Source of the DNA: Candidatus Latescibacterota bacterium
GTDB lineage: Bacteria > Latescibacterota > UBA2968 > UBA8231
Assembly (NCBI GenBank): GCA_003529325.1
Contig: DPVW01000137.1
Span: 1-15,788, forward strand
Direction: 5' to 3'
Length of the DNA: 15,788 bases
A program made the position numbers and the translations under genes. The notes under the pieces were generated by a model, which was not told the origin of the DNA, searched no databases, and saw nothing but the letters and a program-made list of their open reading frames with translations. Positions 6,477-13,693 of this stretch are shown here, piece after piece (the first letter of the stretch is position 1; every line of letters starts with the position of its first letter).

Positions 6477-7925
6477 GTGACGAAGATCCTCTATGGCATG
6501 ACCAGCCTCGTGCTGTGCTTTGTTATGACCACCTCGGCAGCCGAGACGGAGGGCGTCGCCGCAGATGGCGCCAAGCTCTATCAAACGAACTGCGCCCAAT
6601 GCCATGGTGCTGAATTGCAGGGCGGCAACGCGCAGAGTCTGGTGGATGGCGTCTGGCAGTTTGGTGCAGGGAAGTGGGGGATGGCCAGCACCATTCAACA
6701 GGGTATCACCCATCTCGGCATGCCGGCGTTTGGCCTGTCCCTGGCCAACGGAGAGCTTGACGCTATCATCGATTTTTTGTTGGAGCAAGAGAAGGCGTAC
6801 GATCCGCAGCCACGACCCTTGCCGCAGACGATCCAGTCGCAGGAGTACGACATCGCTGTCGAACTCGTCGCCAGTGAGTTGGAGATTCCCTGGGCGATCG
6901 ACTTCCTCGATGAACACACGGCGCTGATCACCGAACGTCCCGGTAGGCTGCGTGTGCTGCGTGACGGGGTGCTGATGGCGACGCCTGTAGCGGACACGCC
7001 CGAGGTCGTCCACGAGGGGCAAGGGGGGCTGATGGATGTCGCCGTCGATCCGGAGTTCGGTGACAATGGCTGGATCTATCTGGCTTACAGCCATGCCCTC
7101 GAGAGCAAGCGTGACGGGGACGATCGTCTGGCGACGATGACGCGTATTGTGCGGGGACACATCGACGGCAACATCTGGACTGACGAGCAGGTGCTGTTCG
7201 AGGCGCCCCACGAGACCTACATCACCACCCGACATCACTACGGATCACGCATCGTCTTCGATGCAGCTGGCGATCTCTACTTCTCTATCGGCGACCGGGG
7301 CCGGCGCCCGATGGCGCAGGACGTGTCAAAGCCGAATGGCAAAGTGCACCGAATCCATCGTGATGGCACGATCCCGCAGGACAACCCATTCGTCAGCCAC
7401 CCGCCCAATGCGCTGCCGAGTATCTTCAGTTATGGCCACCGCAATCCGCAGGGGCTGGCCATCCATCCTGAGACCGACATCCTGTGGGACACCGAACATG
7501 GGCCGATGGGTGGGGATGAAGTGAATGCGATCCGTGCGGGCAGAAATTATGGTTGGCCGGAGATCTCCTACGGGCGCAATTACAACGGCAGTATTCTGAC
7601 TCGGTTCGAGGCCAAACCGGGCATGGAACAGCCGACGTATTTCTATCGACCGTCACCCGGTCTGTGTGGTCTCGACATCTACCACGGTGACGAGTTTCCC
7701 AAATGGAGAGGCCATCTGTTCGTCGGTGCATTGAAGTACGAATCGGTGGAACTGCTCACCGTCGCCGAGGATCGAGTATTGCACGCCGAGACGATCGTGA
7801 AGAACCTCGGGCGTGTACGGGATGTCGCCGTCGGTCCGGAGGGTGCGGTCTACGTCGTGCTCAACGGTCCGGATCGCATCATCCGACTCACGGCGATCGT
7901 CGACCGCATCGAAGCCACGCAGTAG
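6477..7925 (+). CDS. Cytochrome c-PQQ aldose (glucose/sorbosone) dehydrogenase fusion
   Basis: This 482-residue secreted quinohaemoprotein probably oxidises an aldose at C1 to a lactone and passes electrons from PQQ to its own haem c. From the GTG start there is a signal peptide with cleavage near residues 22-23 (T-T-S-A-A). A class I cytochrome c domain follows (about 24-105), with C-A-Q-C-H at 39-43 and a likely axial Met82 in G-M-P-A-F-G. A six-bladed propeller of the GSDH/YliI type spans about 125-482. It contains T-R-H-H-Y-G-S-R around the candidate catalytic histidine (~H254), I-G-D-R-G-R (~271-276), Y-G-H-R-N-P-Q-G (319-326) and E-H-G-P-M-G-G-D-E (340-348). It stands alone on the plus strand, divergent from one metabolic block and convergent with the other. 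PQQ biosynthesis genes are not in the window. Substrate range is unknown. Confidence 0.9.
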   Translation: MTKILYGMTSLVLCFVMTTSAAETEGVAADGAKLYQTNCAQCHGAELQGGNAQSLVDGVWQFGAGKWGMASTIQQGITHLGMPAFGLSLANGELDAIIDFLLEQEKAYDPQPRPLPQTIQSQEYDIAVELVASELEIPWAIDFLDEHTALITERPGRLRVLRDGVLMATPVADTPEVVHEGQGGLMDVAVDPEFGDNGWIYLAYSHALESKRDGDDRLATMTRIVRGHIDGNIWTDEQVLFEAPHETYITTRHHYGSRIVFDAAGDLYFSIGDRGRRPMAQDVSKPNGKVHRIHRDGTIPQDNPFVSHPPNALPSIFSYGHRNPQGLAIHPETDILWDTEHGPMGGDEVNAIRAGRNYGWPEISYGRNYNGSILTRFEAKPGMEQPTYFYRPSPGLCGLDIYHGDEFPKWRGHLFVGALKYESVELLTVAEDRVLHAETIVKNLGRVRDVAVGPEGAVYVVLNGPDRIIRLTAIVDRIEATQ

Positions 7926-7944
7926 GCCACTGTCGGCGGGGCCG

Positions 7945-8832
7945 CTAAAAGAGGCTACGTCCAGGCACCTTGACCCGAGTGCGTAAGAGCGTTGTCGACG
8001 ATGTGATAAACAGCTCGCCCAGGTCATCGCCACCCCAGGTGAAGTTTGCCGCGCCACCCGGTATCTGGATCACGCCGAGGCTCGTTGCATCTGGTGCGAA
8101 GACGTGGATGCCCCCGGGGCCGGTACAATACAGGTTGCCCTCGCTGTCGATCTTCATGCCGTCCGGCCCACCGGGGCCCTCGCCTGTCGGCTTCGCCCAG
8201 ACCCGACTGTTTGATAAGGAGCCGTCTGGCAGCACATCGAATACGCGGATGTGGCGTTCGAGCGTGTCGTTGACGAAAAGTTGGGACTCGTCAAGCGACA
8301 GCGTCAGTCCATTCGGCTGCGTGAAGTCATCGGCCAGAAGTGTCAGCTCGCCGCTGTCACCATCGATGCGATACACGCCCTGGAAGGACAACTGCTGGTC
8401 GCGCAGGAGACCGAATTTTTCCGTGCGGCCATAGGTGGGATCGCTGAAGTAGATGGCGCCGTCGTTGCTGACAACGATATCGTTCGGACTGTTCAACTGA
8501 TTGCCATCGTAGTGTGAGGCCAGGACCGTGATGGAACCATCCTTCTCGGTACGGGTCACCGTACTGGAAGCGTGCTGACAACTTACGAGTCGTCCCTGTC
8601 GGTCGTAGAAGTTTCCGTTGGTTTTGTTGGAGGGTTGGCGGAAGGTCGTGATCTGTCCGTCCGGCGTCCATTTGCGCATGATGTCACCGGGAATATCGGA
8701 GAAGACGAGGTGTTTCTCGACCTCGTGCCACATGGGACCTTCGGTGAAGATGAAATCGGTACCCAATGATTCCAACGTCGCGTCGTCGCCGACGACCTGA
8801 CGAAATCGCTCATCTCGAATCTCTACGCTCAT
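7945..8832 (-). CDS. SMP-30/gluconolactonase-family lactonase (copy 1)
   Basis: This 295-residue six-bladed propeller of the SMP-30/gluconolactonase/LRE family should hydrolyse a sugar lactone to the free acid using a divalent metal. Metal ligands line up as E31 (T-E-G-P), N174 (Q-P-N-G) and D224 (G-P-D-G). N117 in N-S-P-N-D is the usual substrate-side asparagine, and D-P-T-Y-G follows it. No signal peptide is visible, so it appears cytosolic. The ATG has G-A-G-G-A-G just upstream, inside the end of the broken M20 gene 6 bp away. It is the last gene of the second minus-strand block and ends 19 bp from the convergent quinoprotein gene, whose product would make a lactone. Confidence 0.9.
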   Translation of the reverse strand: MSVEIRDERFRQVVGDDATLESLGTDFIFTEGPMWHEVEKHLVFSDIPGDIMRKWTPDGQITTFRQPSNKTNGNFYDRQGRLVSCQHASSTVTRTEKDGSITVLASHYDGNQLNSPNDIVVSNDGAIYFSDPTYGRTEKFGLLRDQQLSFQGVYRIDGDSGELTLLADDFTQPNGLTLSLDESQLFVNDTLERHIRVFDVLPDGSLSNSRVWAKPTGEGPGGPDGMKIDSEGNLYCTGPGGIHVFAPDATSLGVIQIPGGAANFTWGGDDLGELFITSSTTLLRTRVKVPGRSLF

Positions 8833-8838
8833 TGCTCC

Positions 8839-9733
8839 TCAGTCTCGATAGTCCAAAGGTGGTTTGCGGTCGCCGAGTAGCGGTCTGTAGACGAAATCTG
8901 CACCGCGCTGATGCTCCAGTTCCTGCCACGCCGCGGCAAGGGTTGCAGGATCCTGAAACAGGGCGACTGCCGTGCGTGCCAATGTCTTGTCGGCAACGAT
9001 CATGCCTTTCACGCCAATCGTAGTGCCACCGCCAGCGCCAGCTTGCCAGCTGTGTGCCGCCGTGCCCGGCACCTCCCAGCTCACATCTCCCACGTCGGTG
9101 GATCCCTTGCCATGACTCACACGTCACGGTTGTACTTCGGCAGCGGCGCCGAGTCCGACATCGATGTCGCCGAAGGTGGTGCGCAGAGAGTCGGCGAAGG
9201 CTCGCTCCGCCGCTGAGTAGAGCACACCGCCAACGGCCTGCAGACTGTTGTCCATGACGTGTGACAGAGTCTCGTTGGGCAGGACATTGAAGTTGCCGTG
9301 AATGACTTCGTGTTCGACCCGTGTTCCGGTGCCGAGGGCGGCACCCTCGGAGGTGGCTACAACACGCTCCCAGAGGCCCTCCAATAAGGTCATATCCGGT
9401 GCTGTACGTAGTAGTAGACCTCGGCGAATTCGGGCACGATGTTCGGTGCTGCGCCGCCGCGGGTGATGACATAGTGGATGCGTGTCTCCGGTGGCACGTG
9501 CTCGCGCATCAGGTTGACCATGTGGTGTCACGCAGGTGCTGCTGCAGTAGCGCCGATGAGCGTTCCTCTTTGTAACCCAACTCGGCCCAGTCCCAGATCT
9601 GCAGTGCTACCTGCGCCCAGGTGTCGCTGCGAGCGTCGATGAAATCGTCGGTGTCGCCTGTGGGTTCCGCCGTGATTGGGGATGTGCAGGTCAGGGCGAT
9701 GAGACAGCAGAGGGCAAAGGTTGAGCGGCTCAC
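8839..9733 (-). pseudogene. Broken M20 metallopeptidase, AbgB-like (amidohydrolase)
   Basis: The remnant matches p-aminobenzoyl-glutamate hydrolase subunit B-like M20 enzymes. From a GTG at 9733, overlapping the upstream SMP-30 stop as GTGA, come a signal-peptide-like N-terminus and Q-I-W-D-W-A-E-L-G-Y. These run to A-L-L-Q-Q-H-L-R-D near 9530. The sequence then jumps to V-N-L-M-R-E-H-V-P-P, losing the central catalytic region; family comparison from memory suggests roughly 170-190 residues. A lost base near 9400 separates Y-Y-Y-V from A-P-D-M-T-L-L-E-G. Two further shifts, near 9150 and 9118, surround P-L-P-K-Y-N-R-D-V and put a TGA before S-H-G-K-G-S-T-D-V-G-D-V-S-W. The W-E-V-P-G-T-A-A-H-S-W-Q stretch also looks shortened. 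The C-terminus is readable to TGA at 8839. The zinc site cannot form, so it is non-functional. Confidence 0.88.
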
Positions 9734-10632
9734 GTGCTGCCTCCAATCGATGGGAAGAGCAACGCGCCCTGCAACTCCGTTCGGGCCCGATACAATCGGG
9801 CGCCGGCGGTGACATAGAGGGTTCTCAAATCGGCATCTCCCCACGTGCAATTGGTCGGTGGGTGTGGTATGGGATGTGTTGCCAGCACACGGCCGGTGGG
9901 GGTGAAGACATTGATCATCGGTCCGGGACCGCTCTGCTCCCAGCCCGAGGTGGCGACGATGTTGCCATCGATGTCGAGACACATGCCGTCGATGCCACGA
10001 TGGGGAAAGAAGTTGTGGGGCGTTTCGTGGGGGCCACTGACATTGCCGTCTTCGTCGAGAGGGTAGGCTCGCAGTTCCCGCGGGTCGTTACCATAGGCGG
10101 ACTCGGCGACATAGAGAGTACCAGCGTCGGCTGAGACGAGCAGACCGTTCGGCTTCTTTGTGTCGAAGGTGACGCGTGTGATCGTCCAATCGTTGCCGTC
10201 CGGGTCGAGACGGTAGACGGACTGATGATCGAGTTCCATGTCGTCGACACGCTCGCCGTAACGTGGATCGGTGAAGAAGATGCGCCCCTTGTGGTCGAAG
10301 GCGAGGTCATTGGGGCTGTTGAGGCGTTTGCCCTCGAAGTGACTGGCCAGCACCTGGCGTGATCCATCCGCATTGTAGCGGGCAATGCAGCGACCATCGC
10401 CACCCCCTTCGCAGGCGTGGAGCACACCAACACGATCGAAAATCATGCCGTTGCCCTGGTTCGTACCCGTCCGATACTCCTGGGTCTTCCCCGTCTCCGG
10501 GTCGTAGCGCAGCAGGCGGTTGTTGGGGATATCGGAGAAGATCAGGCCGCTGCCGTCCCACGCCGGCCCTTCGGTAAAATCATATGGACCTGCCACCTGT
10601 TCGAAGTCCCAGTCGGTCACTATACAGCTCAT
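9730..10632 (-). CDS. SMP-30/gluconolactonase-family lactonase (copy 2)
   Basis: This 300-residue protein is a second SMP-30-type beta-propeller. Candidate metal ligands are E21 (T-E-G-P), N162 (K-P-N-G) and D215 (G-I-D-G), with N108 in N-S-P-N-D and then D-P-R-Y-G. It shares the motif order of the copy at 7945-8832 but is clearly diverged, so this is not a recent duplication. There is no signal peptide, hence it is probably cytosolic. Its ATG overlaps the stop of the isomerase gene (ATGA), and its stop overlaps the GTG of the broken M20 gene, a tightly coupled arrangement. It would open a lactone made from the pathway sugar. Having two lactonases in one operon suggests two lactone intermediates or different ring sizes. 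Confidence 0.9.
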   Translation of the reverse strand: MSCIVTDWDFEQVAGPYDFTEGPAWDGSGLIFSDIPNNRLLRYDPETGKTQEYRTGTNQGNGMIFDRVGVLHACEGGGDGRCIARYNADGSRQVLASHFEGKRLNSPNDLAFDHKGRIFFTDPRYGERVDDMELDHQSVYRLDPDGNDWTITRVTFDTKKPNGLLVSADAGTLYVAESAYGNDPRELRAYPLDEDGNVSGPHETPHNFFPHRGIDGMCLDIDGNIVATSGWEQSGPGPMINVFTPTGRVLATHPIPHPPTNCTWGDADLRTLYVTAGARLYRARTELQGALLFPSIGGST

Positions 10633-11420
10633 TTTCCTGTTATTGTCTGCACGATGTTGTAGCTGCGTCGGATGGCATCGGCTGGATCGGGCAGGTCACT
10701 TTTCATTTCCAGACTCGTCGGGCCCGTGTACTCGACCTCGTCGAGGGCGGTGAACAGTTCAGCGAGAGAGTCGGTGGTCTGTACACCTTCCGTCAGGGCC
10801 AGGTGCAGGTCATCGAACCCGTCGTTGTCGTCGAGGTGGACGTACCCCAGACGCTCTCCTGCCGCCAGCAGTGCCGCCCGCGGGTCCTCCGCCGACATCT
10901 GCGCATGACCGATGTCGAAGAGGAGATAGAGATTCGGATGGGCGACGCGCTCGAGAAAGGCGAGGGTTGCAGCAACCGTCGGCATGGCGGTCCCCGGAAA
11001 GTGTTCGATACAAAGTCCCATGCCGAGACGGGCACCATGATCGGCGATGCGTGGCAACAGTTCGGCATACCGGTCGAGGGAGCTGTCATCGACCAGGGCT
11101 TCGGGTACGATGTATGCGCGCCGCGCACCCAGGTCGGCGGCGTGGGTCATACCCTCTTCGATGTGGACACGTGCGCCGGCGACAGCGCTGGCGTCTGCCG
11201 AATCGAGTGCTGCACCCTCGGGCAGTTCGTGCGAAGCGGCAAGGCAACAGACGTCGAGACCGAGGGCATCACGACGGGCCCTCGTTTCCAGCGAGCGCAG
11301 CCCACTTGGACGGATGTCGATGGAGCGCAAACCGATCCCGTGTAGATACTCGAGATTCTCCAATTCCGAGGCCAGCAGAGCCCAGGCACAACAGGAGAGG
11401 GGTCGATGAATCTCAGACAT
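10629..11420 (-). CDS. TIM-barrel sugar phosphate isomerase/epimerase-family protein
   Basis: The 263-residue product is a xylose-isomerase-like TIM barrel. Candidate metal ligands are E139 (C-I-E-H), D169 and H172 (F-D-I-G-H-A-Q), H195 (V-H-L-D-D-N-D) and E238 (L-E-M-K), the standard order for the superfamily. The N-D-G motif after H-L-D and the F-D-I-G-H motif are typical of the broad COG1082 group rather than hydroxypyruvate isomerase. No signal peptide is seen. The ATG lies 6 bp after the PhyH stop and the TGA overlaps the SMP-30 start (ATGA). It probably isomerises or epimerises a sugar, sugar acid or inositol derivative. The exact reaction cannot be inferred, because this superfamily also includes dehydratases and endonucleases. 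Confidence 0.85.
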   Translation of the reverse strand: MSEIHRPLSCCAWALLASELENLEYLHGIGLRSIDIRPSGLRSLETRARRDALGLDVCCLAASHELPEGAALDSADASAVAGARVHIEEGMTHAADLGARRAYIVPEALVDDSSLDRYAELLPRIADHGARLGMGLCIEHFPGTAMPTVAATLAFLERVAHPNLYLLFDIGHAQMSAEDPRAALLAAGERLGYVHLDDNDGFDDLHLALTEGVQTTDSLAELFTALDEVEYTGPTSLEMKSDLPDPADAIRRSYNIVQTITGK

Positions 11421-11426
11421 TTTGTT

Positions 11427-12284
11427 TCACCCTTCTGCCGCCACCCAGTGCCGGTACATCGGTTTCACATCATCAGGCAACGCCGCGTAGGCCTGCGGTG
11501 TCACTTCGGGTTGGGCGTAGTTTTTGCCATCCGTTTCGATGACCATGGCGGTATGCTCGGGTGATCCGGGGCGTGTCGGTTCGAGATTCAGCCACCATGG
11601 CGCGAAGCGTACGATGAGGGCGACACGATCGGCGTCGGAGCGATTTGGCGGCACGGCGTGCCACATGCGGCTGTCGTAGAGCAAGACACTGCCGGCGCTG
11701 CCGACGGCATGGAACTCGGTTGGATAGGGTGCATCACGATCGATACCACCCATATTGTCCGCCGAAGGATTGCCTTCATACCGGTGACTGCCCGGCACCA
11801 GCAGGGTGCCGCCATTTTCGGGGGTGAAATCCGTCAGCATCCAGATCGTGGCCAGGTGCAACAGGGCGTCGGGGTAGGGCACGGGGATGTGACTGGCATT
11901 TGTCTGATTATATGGCCAGTCGGCGTGCCAGTATCCACGGCCACAGCCAGGCTGGTTGATTACACAGTCGGTGCAGCTGATACGCACATGATCGCCGAAG
12001 AAGGCGTGGGACACATTCATGATGCGGCTTTCGGCCAGCCACGGGGCAAAGGCCTGGGTGTGGTTGACGATGCCACGTGATCCGGCGACACCCTCGACGC
12101 CGACGCGGTGGCCCTTGGCGCGGATGGCGGCCTGCTCGGCGGCGGACCGTTCGCGGATGCGCAATTGCGCATCGACGACGGCGGCGCGCACACCATCGAC
12201 CCGATCCGAGGGGATCACTCCCTCGAGAATGGTGAAGCCATCCTGGTGAACGCGGCGTATGGCGTCCGTCGTTTGTTCGTCCAT
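11427..12284 (-). CDS. PhyH (phytanoyl-CoA dioxygenase) family oxygenase, second copy
   Basis: This 285-residue Fe(II)/2-oxoglutarate-dependent oxygenase has iron ligands H120 and D122 (W-H-A-D-W-P-Y) and H209 (M-W-H-A-V-P-P-N). A 2-oxoglutarate-binding arginine is likely at about R220 (D-A-D-R-V-A-L). G-T-L-L-V-P-G-S-H preceding the distal histidine is typical of bacterial PhyH proteins. It is only distantly similar to the copy at 4056-4937, so it is an independent family member. It begins 6 bp after the glycosyltransferase stop and is followed 6 bp later by the isomerase gene, in the same order as in the first block. GGGGA lies some 12 bases before the ATG, a weak ribosome site. Hydroxylation of a small polar substrate is likely, but the substrate is unknown. 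Confidence 0.9.
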   Translation of the reverse strand: MDEQTTDAIRRVHQDGFTILEGVIPSDRVDGVRAAVVDAQLRIRERSAAEQAAIRAKGHRVGVEGVAGSRGIVNHTQAFAPWLAESRIMNVSHAFFGDHVRISCTDCVINQPGCGRGYWHADWPYNQTNASHIPVPYPDALLHLATIWMLTDFTPENGGTLLVPGSHRYEGNPSADNMGGIDRDAPYPTEFHAVGSAGSVLLYDSRMWHAVPPNRSDADRVALIVRFAPWWLNLEPTRPGSPEHTAMVIETDGKNYAQPEVTPQAYAALPDDVKPMYRHWVAAEG

Positions 12285-12290
12285 AAAATA

Positions 12291-13577
12291 TTACAGTCCC
12301 CGCAAGTGTTGCAGCAGACGGCGCTGTTGCTCGAGGCCTGGCTCCGTCGAAGATCCAGAAAGTCCGTCAAAGTCTATAGCAAGACGCTGTAAGAGCACAC
12401 CAAGGGCGACGAACATCTCGGTTTCGCCGTACGTTGTATCGCGCAGATGATGGATGAGTTTTACGGTACGGAAGCCATCGAACCAGCGGTGGAACTGCTC
12501 GAGAAGGGCCTGTCGTGAGGATGCCTGGGCGTGAATCCGATCCCAGGATTGCACGAAATCCTGCTGTTGCAGAAACGTCCCCAACTCGTGGTGAATGGTC
12601 TGCGCCGTCGTCAGTAGTTGCTCGCCATCTCGCTCCGGCTCGGACAGCGCCAGTTGCAGCCACTGCCGGATCACGTCATAGCTGTCGGGATGATAGAGTC
12701 GATACTCGCCCACTTCGCCAGCCAAAAATCGTTGCACCCAGCGCCCGGTGCCGAAGGGCGCTCGGTGGGATGGGCGGGCCGATGGTTGAACGATGGTGCC
12801 CGTGACTTGCTCTACCTTGCCGGTCTTGGCCAATTGCTGTAGAAAGTAGAAGTCCTCTCCCGCCAGGCGTCGATTCATGCCGGAAACCGAGGCATAGGCC
12901 AGTGCGGTACAGGCCATGGTCGAACCGATTGTGTGGTATCCGTAGGGAGAACCCGCCCAACACAGGTGCAGGGCGTGGTAACGGAGATAGAGTTCGTAGC
13001 AAAGGATGGCAGCCTGGTGTTGATCGTCGCCCTCAATTGGATGGGCATACGGCAGAACGCAGGCCCAACGTGCAGCGGGGGGTTCGAAGAAATCGTGCAG
13101 CACGGTGAGATATTGCGCATCTACTCGTGAATCGCCATCCAGACAGACGAGAGGGGCGCTGAGTCTGTCCTGCTCGGTGAGGATTCGCAGGCCCCAATCC
13201 AGACCGATCTTGCGTGCCATGCCGACGCCGTCCTTGGGCGACAACTCACACCCTGGTGAGGAGACATCGATCCAGGCGACGGGCAGGATATTCTGGTCCC
13301 ACTCGGAGAGGGCGACCAGTGTCTGTTGATTGTCCGTGATGTCCTCGATGCGGGCGTGGGCGGGCGCCCGATTGTTGAGGACAATAACGACGAGTGTCTG
13401 CGCCCGACGCTCAGCTTCACACCTTGCCAGATCACGCAGGGTGTCGAGTATGCCGGGAAACTCAGCCAGGACAGGGATGACGACGACAGCCTTGCAGATG
13501 GTTGGCGTGGCTCCTTGCAGCGGCCAATCGCCAAAGGCGGTGCGTCGCTGCAGATAGCGTGTGACAGTTCGGTTCAT
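12291..13577 (-). CDS. Family 2 (GT-A) glycosyltransferase-like protein
   Basis: This 428-residue protein has a GT2 nucleotide-sugar transferase core. V-V-V-I-P-V-L-A-E starts the first strand at about 31-39. C-L-D-G-D-S at 145-150 supplies the DxD metal motif, and G-E-D-F-Y-F (240-245) supplies the ED of the catalytic base. A long helical C-terminal region follows (about 290-428) and no membrane segment is evident, so it is probably soluble or peripheral. It is the first gene of the second minus-strand block, 6 bp before the PhyH gene. The ATG at 13577 lacks an obvious Shine-Dalgarno. A glycosyltransferase in a catabolic-looking operon is unexpected. It may build or tailor the glycoside on which the other enzymes act, or simply share the promoter. 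Donor and acceptor are unknown. Confidence 0.82.
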   Translation of the reverse strand: MNRTVTRYLQRRTAFGDWPLQGATPTICKAVVVIPVLAEFPGILDTLRDLARCEAERRAQTLVVIVLNNRAPAHARIEDITDNQQTLVALSEWDQNILPVAWIDVSSPGCELSPKDGVGMARKIGLDWGLRILTEQDRLSAPLVCLDGDSRVDAQYLTVLHDFFEPPAARWACVLPYAHPIEGDDQHQAAILCYELYLRYHALHLCWAGSPYGYHTIGSTMACTALAYASVSGMNRRLAGEDFYFLQQLAKTGKVEQVTGTIVQPSARPSHRAPFGTGRWVQRFLAGEVGEYRLYHPDSYDVIRQWLQLALSEPERDGEQLLTTAQTIHHELGTFLQQQDFVQSWDRIHAQASSRQALLEQFHRWFDGFRTVKLIHHLRDTTYGETEMFVALGVLLQRLAIDFDGLSGSSTEPGLEQQRRLLQHLRGL

Positions 13578-13668
13578 GGTTGCTGATGATACGCAAGACT
13601 GCTCGACGCGTCGTCGCGGCCTGCTTGACCCAGGTACTAGCGATCCTCTCCATCCAAATATTCGGTTG

Positions 13669-13680
13669 CCTCAAATGAGG
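13669..13680. repeat. Short inverted repeat in the divergent promoter region
   Basis: CCTCA and TGAGG arms flank AA between the glycosyltransferase start (13577) and the plus-strand decayed gene (about 13694). The right arm overlaps the plus-strand ribosome-site-like AGGAG. It could be an operator for the second block, but a 5-bp-arm repeat is weak evidence. Confidence 0.25.
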
Positions 13681-13693
13681 AGAAGGTGGAATC

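Noticed and set aside
7926..7944. Possible bidirectional terminator between the convergent genes
   Set aside because: Only a 4-bp GGCC stem could be drawn, and no T-tract follows.
10584..11345. Plus-strand open frame of 253 codons
   Set aside because: It is antisense to the TIM-barrel isomerase gene, whose metal-site residues are all present.
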